DNA from: Bacillota bacterium
GTDB lineage: Bacteria > Bacillota > Clostridia > Christensenellales > Aristaeellaceae
Direction: 5' to 3'
Assembly (NCBI GenBank): GCA_023416585.1
Contig: JAEZHM010000043.1
Coordinates: forward strand, 15,674-79,673
DNA length: 64,000 nt
A program made the position numbers and the translations under genes. Position 1 is the stretch's first letter, and every line of letters begins with the position of its first letter. The notes below the pieces were generated by a model, which did no database searches, was not told the DNA's origin, and saw only the letters and a list, made by a program, of their open reading frames with translations. This document shows, piece by piece, positions 40,855 to 50,399 of the stretch.

Positions 40855-42462
40855 TTACTTTTTGATTGCGTGCACCTTGACCAGGTCTTTCACGTCGCAC
40901 ACGCCGTACAGGCCGGGGGTGGCGCTCCAGCCTTCGAACTTCTGCTTGGAGAAGCCGTAGGCGTTGACGCGTACCAGTACGTTAAGGGAGGGCAGCTCTT
41001 CCACGAACAGCTTCTGGAACTCCAGCATCATGGCCTTGCGGGTATCATAATTGCCTTCCAGCTTCACGTCCTCCAGGATCTTGTCCATGGCTTCGTTCTT
41101 GTACTGCATGAAGTTCAGCGTGGCTGCGGAATGATAGATGGCATCCAGCCCGGTATCCGCTTCGTCGATCACGCCCCACTCGATGTAGTTGATTTCGTAG
41201 GTCTTGTTCTTGGTCACAAGATCGGTGTAGGTGGCGGGTTCCACGATGCTGATGGTGATGTCGATGCCGGCCTCGGCGCAATTGGCCTTAAAGATGTTGG
41301 AGATGGCATCGATGTTGTTGGTGTTGTTGCGGCAGGTGAGGGTGAAGGCTAGCTTCTGGCCATCCTTTTCCCGGATGCCGTCATTGTTGCTGTCCACATA
41401 GCCCGCGGCCTCTAAGGTGGCTTTTGCGCCATCGATATCAAAGGCGGGGAAGTTGGCAGCGCCATCGCTCAGGTCCTTGTATACGGGGGAGATTGGTGTC
41501 AGCATGGGCACGCCGCCGCCCTGGATGGCAATGTTCACAAGCGCGTCGCGGTCAATGGTCTGTGCGATGGCCTTGCGGACGGCCGGATCGGCCAGCATGG
41601 GGTTCTTAAAGCTGAAGGAGAAGTAGCCATAGCCCAGGGAGTTTACGCGGGCCAGGCCGTACAGGTCGGGCTCGGCATCCAATTGCTGCTGAACGGCCAC
41701 GGACAACGCGTTGGAGCCGCAGTCCACTTCGCCGGACTTGATGGCCAGCATCAGGGCGTTCACATCGGTGTAGATGCGGATGGTAATGCCATCCAGATAG
41801 GCGCCCACGCCGCCGTTGGCCAAAGGCCAGTTCGCCACGCGGGAGAAGGTGTAGTATTCACCCTTGGAGAAGTTGTCCATTTTGAAAGGGCCGTAACCGA
41901 TGGTGGGGATCGTCGCATTGGCGAAATCCTCAATGCCTTCGATCAGGTGCTTGGGCATAACGTCTACCCAGAAGCCGATGTCGGTGATGAAGTTGACCTG
42001 CGGCGCTTTCAAGGTGTACTGCACGGTAAGCGCATCCAACGCCTCGGCATGGTCCACATTGGCATAATAGTCAGAACCGAAGTTCACGTCGTGGGTGGAG
42101 CAGTAATTGGCGGTGAAGGCGAGGTCTTCCGCGGTGAACTTTTCACCGTCGTGCCAGAAAATGCCGTCATGGATCTTGGCGGTGAAGGTTTTCAGGTCCT
42201 CGCTGACTTCGTAGCTTTCCAGGATGTAGGGGACCTTTTTGGCGTTTTCATCGAACACCATCAGGGACGGATACAAAATGTTGGAAACAAGGGCGGCGTT
42301 CAAGTCGTTGCTGACCCAGCCGTTCAGGGCGTAAGGATCGCCCACCATGCCAATGATGAGTTGTCCGCCCACCAGGCTTGCGTCACCTTCCGCAAGGGAA
42401 GGAACAGCCATCAGCGTCAGGGCCATTGTCGCTACCAGAAGCAGTGCAAGGAACCTTTTCAT
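40855..42462 (-). CDS. Peptide ABC transporter substrate-binding protein, family 5 (OppA/DppA type)
   Basis: 535 residues. The signal peptide, about 1-25, ends MAVPSLAEG without a lipobox. The mature protein has the three-domain cluster C binding-protein layout: LIIGMVGDPYALNGWVSND, then SYEVSEDLKTFTAKIHDGIFW with HDGEKFTAEDLAFT, the hallmark of family 5, and RKAIAQTIDRDALVNIA in the middle. AAGGAGAGAGACACG precedes the ATG. It is encoded between two M19 genes and downstream of OppBCDF on the same strand, so it is the receptor of that importer. Ligand presumably small peptides or N-acyl amino acids. Confidence 0.93.
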   Translation of the reverse strand: MKRFLALLLVATMALTLMAVPSLAEGDASLVGGQLIIGMVGDPYALNGWVSNDLNAALVSNILYPSLMVFDENAKKVPYILESYEVSEDLKTFTAKIHDGIFWHDGEKFTAEDLAFTANYCSTHDVNFGSDYYANVDHAEALDALTVQYTLKAPQVNFITDIGFWVDVMPKHLIEGIEDFANATIPTIGYGPFKMDNFSKGEYYTFSRVANWPLANGGVGAYLDGITIRIYTDVNALMLAIKSGEVDCGSNALSVAVQQQLDAEPDLYGLARVNSLGYGYFSFSFKNPMLADPAVRKAIAQTIDRDALVNIAIQGGGVPMLTPISPVYKDLSDGAANFPAFDIDGAKATLEAAGYVDSNNDGIREKDGQKLAFTLTCRNNTNNIDAISNIFKANCAEAGIDITISIVEPATYTDLVTKNKTYEINYIEWGVIDEADTGLDAIYHSAATLNFMQYKNEAMDKILEDVKLEGNYDTRKAMMLEFQKLFVEELPSLNVLVRVNAYGFSKQKFEGWSATPGLYGVCDVKDLVKVHAIKK

Positions 42463-42874
42463 CGTGTCTCTCTCCTTCGAATTATTTATTATGAAGAAAT
42501 ACCGCCCTCACTTTAACGGCATTCCCGCATACCGATCCCATCTCGTGAAATCATACGAAGAAATCAAAATGCCTGTATGATCCACATTTAAGCCTTCCCC
42601 TTTGAGGGGAAGGTGGCGCGAAGCGACGGATGAGGTGTTGGCCGAATCGATTTACTCATTTACACCTCATCAGTCGACTGCGTCGACATCTATCCCATCT
42701 GGCTCAATCGTCGCATTGCTTCGCTGCCTCTCGCTTTGCTTGTTTCGCCAGCCTCCTCCGCACCGCCCTAATCCGCCACCGGCGGGGGCGGTGTTCCGGA
42801 GCCCTCAAGGGGAAGCCTTTGCATGTGTGTCTCCCTACCTACATTGAGAGTAGGTAGAAAAAGGTCAACACCCT
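42463..42874. repeat. Family A repeat, copy 5, in the gap between OppA-like and M19 genes
   Basis: From about 42593 to 42812: AAGCCTTCCCCTTTGAGGGG, GGTGGCGCGAAGCGACGG, ATGAGGTGTTGG, about 25 unique bases, CACCTCATCAGTCG, ATCTGGCTCAATCGTCGC, TTTCGCCAGCCTCC and CCCTCAAGGGGAAGCCT. The modules match copy 2 but in partly inverted order. The rest of the gap shows no gene. Confidence 0.8.
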
Positions 42875-44077
42875 TTACTTTACCCACACCTGGTCCAAAA
42901 CCCTAAGCACATTCCCGCCGATGATCTTGGCGATATCAGCATCGCTGTAGCCGTGTTTTACCAGCCAGCGCACGATGTTGATAGAAGCCTCGGTGGGGTT
43001 TTCCAAGCCCTTCACATAAGGCACTTCCTGATAGTCCACATCATTGTTGCGGGTGTCCTTGATGGACAGGTTGGCGGCATAGGCATGGTGCAAACCCACA
43101 TGGTCGCCGTACAGGGAATCGACGCCGAAAGCCACATGGTCAAGACCTACCAGGTTTGCCATATACTCAAAGTGCTCCATGACAGAGTCGATGTCGTGGG
43201 TGTTGTGGGTCTTGGTCATGGTGGTGTGAGGGGCGGACTCGGCGCAGACAACGCCGCCCTTTTCGGCCACGGCCTTGATTACATAGTCTTCAAACAGGCG
43301 CTTGGAATTCCACAGGGATTTGGCGCCGATGTGGGTCATCAAAATGGGCTTTTCGCTTGTCGCCACCGTATCGACCGTGGTCTTGTGGCCGCAATGGGAG
43401 CAGTCGATGAGCATACCCACCTTGTTCATGCGTTTGACTGCTTCCTTACCGAACTTGGTCAGCCCGCCGTCGGTGTCTTCCTTCAGGCCGTTGCCCAGGG
43501 GGTTGGATTCAGAGTAGGTGATGCCCATCACACGGATGCCGAACCCGTAAAGCACGTCGATGCGGTCCAGCTCGTTTTCAATGGGGGTGGAGCATTCCAG
43601 CACCGGCACCCATGCGATGCGGCCTTCCGCCTTAGCCCTCTTTATGTCAGCCACGGTCTTGCATTGAATCAAAAAGTCCTGATGGTGCAGATCGCACAGC
43701 CGCATGCCGATGTCATGGATGACGTCCATCCACTTCCAGCCGCTTTTGCTGGTAATGTTGCAGGAGCCGTCCATCATGTTGTCAAACACGCAGTCGATAT
43801 AGCTTTCCGCCAGAGCGTCATAAGCGCAAAACTCGCGGCCGGCATTGTGGTACGCCTTGCTCTCGTTCATGTCCGCCGGGAAATAACAGGGATGCTCATG
43901 GGTGGCGATAAACACGCTTTTATCCACGATGTCCTTTACCCGCTTTTCCTGGGCATCACTATCCAGGGGCACGCGGTATTCGCCGGCCCAGTTCCACTTG
44001 GCCAGCTTGTATACCGGGTAGTCCGCGCCGGGTGTCAGGTAGTCGAAGGCTTTGTAACCCTTATAGGCAGGTTTCAT
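42875..44077 (-). CDS. M19 membrane-dipeptidase family protein, paralogue 3
   Basis: 400 residues. Metal ligands: His60-x-His62 (THEHP), Glu in VLECSTPIENELDRID, His in DCSHCGH and MTHIGAKSL. The N-terminal YKGYKAFDYLTPGADYP and the C-terminal NPTEASINIVRWLVKHGYSD match paralogue 2 closely. GGAGAGCGACTTTAC precedes the ATG. Encoded between OppC and the binding protein, in the heart of the importer genes, which ties its function to imported peptides. Confidence 0.88.
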   Translation of the reverse strand: MKPAYKGYKAFDYLTPGADYPVYKLAKWNWAGEYRVPLDSDAQEKRVKDIVDKSVFIATHEHPCYFPADMNESKAYHNAGREFCAYDALAESYIDCVFDNMMDGSCNITSKSGWKWMDVIHDIGMRLCDLHHQDFLIQCKTVADIKRAKAEGRIAWVPVLECSTPIENELDRIDVLYGFGIRVMGITYSESNPLGNGLKEDTDGGLTKFGKEAVKRMNKVGMLIDCSHCGHKTTVDTVATSEKPILMTHIGAKSLWNSKRLFEDYVIKAVAEKGGVVCAESAPHTTMTKTHNTHDIDSVMEHFEYMANLVGLDHVAFGVDSLYGDHVGLHHAYAANLSIKDTRNNDVDYQEVPYVKGLENPTEASINIVRWLVKHGYSDADIAKIIGGNVLRVLDQVWVK

Positions 44078-44129
44078 GTAAAGTCGCTCTCCTTTAATGA
44101 TTTGATTAAACGCTTGCGCGCTTAAAGCG

Positions 44130-44969
44130 TCACCGTGTTTTGGGGTTCAGCGTATCGTTGATGGCGTTGCCCAGAATGTTGAAGCTGACTACATAGCTCA
44201 TGATGGCAATGCTGGGCCACAGCCACCACCAGGTGGGATTGGGCGTCTTCACCAGCGCGCCGGTATCCCAGGCTTTTTTCAAGATCAGCCCCCAGCTCCA
44301 GGTATTGGGGTCGCCAAGGCCCAGGAAGCTTAAGCCCGATTCGCTCAAGACTGCTGTGGCCATGACCAGCGTAAGGTTGACCATTACAGGGCCGATAACA
44401 TTGAGAAGGATGTGCTTGAAAAGTATCTTCCAGCTTTTAACGCCCAGGCACCTGGCCACTTCAATAAACTGCATTTCAGAGGTGCGCAGCGTGGCATTGC
44501 GCGTAACCCTGGCCAGGCTGGGCCAGGAGAGTATGCCAATCACCACCGCCACATTGGTAACGGAAGCCCCGGCGACAGCCGCGATCACGATCATCAGCGG
44601 CATCATGGGCAGCGTCATAAAGATTTCAATCAGGGAATCTATGAAACCGCCGACCCTGCCCTGGAAATACCCGCTGATAAGCCCCAGCGGTATGCCCACC
44701 GCCGCGGCGCAGAGCACCGCCATCAGCGATACGTACACGGACGTTCTTGCGCCCCAGATGATCTCCGCCATCACGTCCAGGCCCAGGTTATCGGTGCCCA
44801 GCCAATGCTTTACGCTTGGGGCGTTCTCTATCTCCCTGCCGTATCCCTTGGGATAAGGGGCCAGCAAGGGCGCCAGGATGCCTACCAAAAGGATGAGGAC
44901 CACGAAGAAAAGCCCGATCATGCCCAGCTTGTTCCGCCTGAAAGCCTGAAAGAAACTGCGCTGATTCAT
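44130..44969 (-). CDS. Peptide ABC transporter permease, OppC/DppC type
   Basis: 279-residue permease. N-terminal RRNKLGMIGLFFVVLILLVGILAPLLAPY is the OppC_N domain. NAPSVKHWLGTDNLGLDVMAEI is the family signature before the transport domain. EAA-type loop EVARCLGVKSWKILFKHILLN at about 185-205. It overlaps the OppB stop by 4 bases (ATGA), so the two are translationally coupled. Confidence 0.94.
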   Translation of the reverse strand: MNQRSFFQAFRRNKLGMIGLFFVVLILLVGILAPLLAPYPKGYGREIENAPSVKHWLGTDNLGLDVMAEIIWGARTSVYVSLMAVLCAAAVGIPLGLISGYFQGRVGGFIDSLIEIFMTLPMMPLMIVIAAVAGASVTNVAVVIGILSWPSLARVTRNATLRTSEMQFIEVARCLGVKSWKILFKHILLNVIGPVMVNLTLVMATAVLSESGLSFLGLGDPNTWSWGLILKKAWDTGALVKTPNPTWWWLWPSIAIMSYVVSFNILGNAINDTLNPKTR

Positions 44970-45937
44970 GATTTGCCACCTCCCAGCTTCACCCTGGGGT
45001 CTATCCAGGCCAAAATCAGGTCAGTCAGGATGTTGATGAACACCGTGGTGATGGAAAGGATCAGGAACGCACCCTGGAGCACGGGGTAATCCAGCGTGGA
45101 AACGCTGTCGAATATCAGCCGGCCCACACCCGGCCAGGAGTAAATGCTCTCCGTCATAATGGCCCCGCCCACCATGCTGGCGATCATGATGCCGGTAGCG
45201 GTAATGGTGGGGATCATGGCGTTTTTCAGCGCGTGCTTGCGGGTAACATATTTGTCATCCCACCCCTTGGCCAGTGCGGTGCGGATGTAATCCTCCTTCT
45301 GCACTTCGATCATGCTGTTTCGGGTGTACAGAATAATGGAGGTACAGTTGCCGATAAACAATGTAAAGGTAGGCAAGATCGCGTGGCGCAGCACATCGTA
45401 CAAATAAGCAAGCCCTTCCTTGGGCGGGGGCGTGTACGCGCCGCCGGTGGGCAACAAACGCAGCCTGTAGCCGAAAATATACAAAAGGGCAAAGGATAAA
45501 AAGGGAATGAAAATGGATATGCCCACCATGGTAATCACGTTGATGAACTTGTCAAAGGCGCCGTTGCGGTGCTTGGCAGCCTTTAGGCCGACCGGGATGC
45601 CCACTATAAGGGCCAGGGTGATGCTCAGGAACAAAAGCACCAGCGTCCAGGGCAGCTTTTGCATGAGCACCGTCGTCACCGCTTCCCGGGTTTTGAAGGA
45701 AATTCCTAGGTTTCCTTGAAAAAGCTGCCCCAGGTAAACGAAGTACTGCACCAGCAAGGGTTTGTCCAGCCCGAACTGCACCGTCATCTTGGCCACCGTT
45801 TCCGCGCTCATCTTGGGGTCCAGCAGCATGGAAACGGGGTCGGCCGGAATGAGACGCAGCAGGAAAAACGTAATGGAAACGGAGATAAACACGGTGACCA
45901 GGCCGCGATAACCCCGCCTTATAAGGTATTTTCCCAT
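44966..45937 (-). CDS. Peptide ABC transporter permease, OppB/DppB type
   Basis: 323-residue permease. N-terminal YLIRRGYRGLVTVFISVSITFFLLRLIPADP is typical of DppB/OppB. Transport domain at about 95-315 with RTALAKGWDDKYVTRKHALKN (EAA loop). GGAGGTGAAAGGGGA precedes the ATG. It is paired with OppC, with ATPase genes immediately upstream. Confidence 0.94.
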   Translation of the reverse strand: MGKYLIRRGYRGLVTVFISVSITFFLLRLIPADPVSMLLDPKMSAETVAKMTVQFGLDKPLLVQYFVYLGQLFQGNLGISFKTREAVTTVLMQKLPWTLVLLFLSITLALIVGIPVGLKAAKHRNGAFDKFINVITMVGISIFIPFLSFALLYIFGYRLRLLPTGGAYTPPPKEGLAYLYDVLRHAILPTFTLFIGNCTSIILYTRNSMIEVQKEDYIRTALAKGWDDKYVTRKHALKNAMIPTITATGIMIASMVGGAIMTESIYSWPGVGRLIFDSVSTLDYPVLQGAFLILSITTVFINILTDLILAWIDPRVKLGGGKS

Positions 45938-45970
45938 TCCCCTTTCACCTCCAAAGGTATGTAAACTTCG

Positions 45971-46947
<977 letters not shown>

Positions 46948-46948
<1 letters not shown>

Positions 46949-47922
46949 CAGGCCTCCACCCCCTTATGAAGATAGCAGGCAACGCTGTGGTTGTCGTTCA
47001 GTCTAACTTCGCATGGCGCCTGTTCCTTGCAGGATGGCACGCAGTGGGCGCAGCGTGGCGCGTAGCGGCAGCCCTTGGCATAATTTTGAACCATCGGCAC
47101 CGTGCCGGGTATGTTGTGCAGCTTCTTTTCTGTGGTCTCCAAGGTGGGGATGGCCAGGAGCAGCCCCTTTGTATACGGATGGGCGGGATGGAGGAAAACC
47201 TCTTCCACCGTGCCCCGTTCCACGATCTGCCCCGCGTACATGACCACCATGTCCTCGCACACCTCGGCCACCACGCCCAGGTTGTGGGTAATGAACATCA
47301 GCGACCCGCCTTGCTTCAGGCGGATCATCAAGTCCAGCACCTGGGCCTGTATCGTCACGTCCAGCGCGGTGGTGGATTCATCGGCAATCAACAGCCTTGG
47401 GTCGCAGGCAATGGCCATAGCGATCATGGTGCGCTGGCGCATGCCGCCGGAAAACTGATGGGGATAATTCTTGATCCGCTTTTCCGGGTTGGGTATGCCC
47501 ACCTTTTTTAGCAGCCCCAACGTCTTTTCTTGAAGCTCCTTTTTGGAAAGCTCCGGCTGGTGGCGGTGAAGCACTTCTTCTATCTGAAAGCCAATGGTCA
47601 AAACGGGATTTAACGAGGTCATGGGCTCCTGAAACACCATGGAGATTTCCTTGCCCCGGACCTTGTACATCTCCTGTTCCGTTTTTTTCAAAAGGTCGTC
47701 ATCCCCAAGATAAATGCTGCCCCCGGCCACCTTGGCCGCCGGCGGCAGAAGGCGCATGGCCGACAGGCTGGTAATGCTCTTGCCGCACCCCGATTCCCCC
47801 ACTACCCCCAGGGCCTTTCCTTCTTTTACGGAAAAAGAAATATCGTCCAGCAGGTTAAACCGCTGTCCGTCGTCGTTTTGCAAATCCAGCCGAAATTTCT
47901 CAAACCGCAGAACATCCCGCAT
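46948..47922 (-). CDS. Peptide ABC transporter ATP-binding protein, OppD/DppD type
   Basis: 324 residues. Walker A GESGCGKSI (about 41-49), Q-loop VFQEPMTSLNP, signature FSGGMRQRTMIAMAI, Walker B LIADESTTALDVT, switch His FITHNLGVV. C-terminal Cys cluster GCRYAPRCAHCVPSC. GGGGGAAGACGGG precedes the ATG. First gene of the 21-kb leftward array; the GntR-type operator TGGTTTATACCA lies 42 bases before its start codon. Confidence 0.95.
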
Positions 47923-48544
47923 CCCGTCTTCCCCCTTCGGCTTTTCATCGGCTTATGGAATATTGGTTTATACCATTTTAGAATTTGTAGGATGATTGGT
48001 GCTGCATATCTTCTTCACGATAATGGATACACGAACAGATTTTACCCGCTCTACAATTCCCTACAATTCCGTTCCCGGATTCTCTACATATTGAAAATCG
48101 CATCTTCTAAAATAAATAATGCAATCTACCTCTATATACTATCACATTTATCCCCCAATTTGAAGGATTTTCAATCGAATTCTTGTATTTTTTTCGTTTT
48201 TGCTTTAACACACCGTTACATTTCACGTGCAACCTTTTCGAACATTGTATTGTTGTTTGGTATTTTTATTCGAGTTTTTGTATGGTTTGATCTATTTTAG
48301 AAATGCATCCGCAAATCGCAATTGGTTTTATACCGCTAAAGTGTCATATACCTTTTTAAGTATCTCGACCGTACGAATACAAGAAAACGCCTGATATGAC
48401 ATACTAAGCCAAAGCTGGCCGGGGTATTTCAAGACGGCATGCAGCTTCATTTTGCCGCCCAAATGTCTTATAATAGATTTCGCCCCCTGGCTGCGGGGTA
48501 TAAATAAAGTTATAAGCATTTTGTCAGTTGGAAGGAGATTTTGA
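47923..48544. other. 622-base AT-rich divergent intergenic region
   Basis: No gene is seen. It holds two related words, TGGTTTATACCA at 47964-47975 and TGGTTTTATACCG at 48323-48335, and a tandem CTACAATTCC repeat near 48050-48070. It also holds a possible leftward promoter TTGTAG-N16-TAAAAT about 120 bases before OppD, and a possible rightward promoter TTCATT (48446-48451)-N17-TATAAT (48469-48474) for the AlkD-like gene. Confidence 0.5.
47964..47975. promoter_or_regulatory. GntR-type operator before the peptide array
   Basis: TGGTTTATACCA, a TGGT-N4-ACCA palindrome matching the general GntR-family operator pattern (compare TGGTCTAGACCA for DasR-type and TGGT-ACCA for FadR). A looser copy, TGGTTTTATACCG, is at 48323-48335. 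Inferred target of the GntR protein encoded at the end of the array. Confidence 0.6.
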
Positions 48545-49252
48545 ATGGACTTTCTAACAGTTATGCAGGAGCTTGAAGCCTTGGGGTCGGAGCGGACCAA
48601 AAAAGTCTATATGTCACAGGGTGCGCAGGAACCCTTATTTGGCGTTGCCACGGGCGCCATGAAGCCGATCTTCAGGAAAACAAAAATCAACCAGGCGCTG
48701 GCGGAGGAACTTTACGCCACCCATAATTACGACGCCATGTATCTGGCCGGTATGATCGCGGACCCCAAGGCCATGACCGAAGCGGATTTTGACCGATGGA
48801 TGGAAAGCGCCTATTTTTATATGATTTCCGATTTCATTGTGGCCGTAACGCTGGCGGAATCAGATATCGCGCAGGACGTTTCTGATAAATGGATCACAAC
48901 CGGCAAGGAACTGTATGTATCAGCCGGATACAGCTGCTATTGCTGGCTGCTGGGAAACCGCAAGGATGAGGAGTTTGACAAAGAAAAGCTGAGCGCCATG
49001 CTGGATACGGTGGAGAAAATCATACAAGCAAGCCCAGACCGAGTAAAATACGCCATGAACAACTTTGTGATTACCGTAGGCGTTTCCTATCTTCCACTGC
49101 ACGACAAGGCGGTATCCATTGCCAAAGCCATTGGTACCGTCGATATATTCAAAGGCAAAACCAAATGCAGCGTCCCCGTAGCGAGTGAAGAGATAAAAAA
49201 TGCGAAAGACAAGGGTAGGCTTGGGTTCAAGCGGAAAAACGTAAGATGCTAG
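48545..49252 (+). CDS. AlkD-like DNA alkylation repair (HEAT-repeat) protein
   Basis: 235 residues, helical throughout, of the DNA alkylation repair enzyme family whose AlkD members excise N3/N7-alkylpurines using HEAT repeats. Recognisable parts: SQGAQEPLFGVATGAMKPIF at about 23-43, LAGMIADPKAMTEADFDRWM, and YAMNNFVITVGVSYLPLHDKA near 165-190. This variant resembles the YhaZ/AlkD2-like group rather than AlkD proper, so glycosylase activity is not certain. AAGGAGATTTTGA precedes the ATG. Stand-alone gene, divergent from the Opp array. Confidence 0.85.
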   Translation: MDFLTVMQELEALGSERTKKVYMSQGAQEPLFGVATGAMKPIFRKTKINQALAEELYATHNYDAMYLAGMIADPKAMTEADFDRWMESAYFYMISDFIVAVTLAESDIAQDVSDKWITTGKELYVSAGYSCYCWLLGNRKDEEFDKEKLSAMLDTVEKIIQASPDRVKYAMNNFVITVGVSYLPLHDKAVSIAKAIGTVDIFKGKTKCSVPVASEEIKNAKDKGRLGFKRKNVRC

Positions 49253-49258
49253 ACGTTT

Positions 49259-49300
49259 CTTTTACTCCTTCAGCTGCCGCTGCTGCTGAAGGAGTAAAGG
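49259..49300. repeat. Palindromic hairpin, family C, copy 2
   Basis: TTTACTCCTTCAGC (49261-49274) pairs with GCTGAAGGAGTAAA (49285-49298), 10-base loop, six bases after the AlkD-like stop. Same hairpin core as 6866-6909. It may end the transcript. Confidence 0.75.
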
Positions 49301-49366
49301 TTGTTTTCGATATCATAAATGAATCTATGATCACAAGTATATAGAATGCAAACCAACTTCGCCTGC

Positions 49367-49447
49367 TGTCATCCTGAAGAGCGAAGCGATGAGGGATCTT
49401 TAGGCAGCATATAAACATAAGATCCTTCACTTGTTGAGGGATGACAG
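49367..49447. repeat. Family B palindromic repeat, copy 2
   Basis: TGTCATCCTGAAG ... GAGGGATCTTT ... AAGATCCTTCACTTG ... GAGGGATGACA, like 35856-35939. Together with the family C hairpin and the terminator it fills the 360-base gap 49253-49612. Confidence 0.8.
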
Positions 49448-49488
49448 TGTTGAATTCGCTTTCAGAGTTCATTATCACACAGGCCCTA

Positions 49489-49520
49489 GACTCAGCCACT
49501 TTTTCCGGCTGAGTCTTTGT
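49489..49520 (+). terminator. Intrinsic terminator
   Basis: GACTCAGCC (49489-49497) pairs with GGCTGAGTC (49507-49515), then TTTGTTT. It insulates the DeoR promoter from upstream transcription. Confidence 0.8.
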
Positions 49521-49536
49521 TTATTTGCAAAACGTG

Positions 49537-49586
49537 AATGTTCATATGTGTTGACATCCCAAGTAAAACAAGCTAATATGAACATT
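49537..49586 (+). promoter_or_regulatory. DeoR operon promoter flanked by operator arms
   Basis: TTGACA (49551-49556), 17-base spacer, TAATAT (49574-49579). Exact inverted 11-mers AATGTTCATAT (49537-49547) and ATATGAACATT (49576-49586) bracket the promoter; the second overlaps the -10. Probable binding sites of the DeoR-family product, giving autorepression. Confidence 0.8.
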
Positions 49587-49612
49587 AACGAACAAAACGT
49601 TGGAGAATAAAC

Positions 49613-50374
49613 ATGAACCAGGCAGAGAGGCAGCAGTTCATCATCGACCGGCTTACAAAGGAAACATATGCGGAAGTGGATCAGCTTGCCAGCGAAATGG
49701 CAGTCAGCACCATGACCGTGCGGCGGGACCTGGATGAGCTTAGCGAATCCGGGCTTGTCGCCCGCTACCATGGCGGGGCGCGGCTGAACAAAAGCCTGAT
49801 CGGCGAAATCAGTTACGCCAAAAAGAACACACAGCATATAAATGAAAAAAAGCTGATTGCCAGCCGGGCTGTGGATCTGATCGAAGACGGCGACGTGGTT
49901 TTTCTGGATTCCGGCACCACCACCGGGGAAATCGCAAAACTTCTATGCAGCCAAAGCCGCGGTCTAACAGTTGTCACCAATGACCTGAACGCCGCGCTGA
50001 TCCTTACCGAATCCAACGTTCACCTGATTATTCTCGGCGGCGTGGTGCACAAGAGCACACAAAGCGTCATCAGCCATTCGGCAGAGCAGGATCTAAACAG
50101 ATACCGCTTCTCGAAAGCTTTTATCGGATCGCCAGCTATCGACCGGGAGTTCAATTTCTATACGCCTACCATGGACAAGTATTACGCAAAGCGAGCCGTC
50201 ATGCAAAACGCCCTGGAATCCTACCTGGTGGCTGATTCCAGCAAATTCTACGGCCAATCCCTTTGTGTGGTAGGCAATCTTTCGGAGTTTACAGGTGTCA
50301 TTACAGGCAAAAAATTCAGCGAAGAAGAATCCCAGCGGCTTGAAGACTTGAATGTACGTATTCTAGGCGTGTGA
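49613..50374 (+). CDS. DeoR-family transcriptional repressor
   Basis: 253 residues. The N-terminal DeoR helix-turn-helix has AEVDQLASEMAVSTMTVRRDL at about 23-43, directly followed by LSESGLVARYHGGARL. The DeoR C-terminal sensor has the phosphate-binding words DVVFLDSGTTTGEIAKLL and VVTNDLNAALIL. Such proteins sense phosphorylated sugars. TTGGAG precedes the ATG. It is followed by a kinase and a dehydrogenase of acid-sugar breakdown, which it most likely controls. Confidence 0.93.
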   Translation: MNQAERQQFIIDRLTKETYAEVDQLASEMAVSTMTVRRDLDELSESGLVARYHGGARLNKSLIGEISYAKKNTQHINEKKLIASRAVDLIEDGDVVFLDSGTTTGEIAKLLCSQSRGLTVVTNDLNAALILTESNVHLIILGGVVHKSTQSVISHSAEQDLNRYRFSKAFIGSPAIDREFNFYTPTMDKYYAKRAVMQNALESYLVADSSKFYGQSLCVVGNLSEFTGVITGKKFSEEESQRLEDLNVRILGV

Positions 50375-50399
50375 TCTCCATACAGGGGGGGAATTTCAT

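Noticed and set aside
42953..44125. 390-codon open frame on the + strand
   Set aside because: Antisense to the M19 paralogue 3, whose metal motifs and ribosome site are clear. The same explanation holds for long antisense frames at 29893-30951 and 55243-56208.
48050..48070. CTACAATTCC direct repeats as a CRISPR or iteron start
   Set aside because: Only two adjacent 10-base units without spacers or cas/rep genes.
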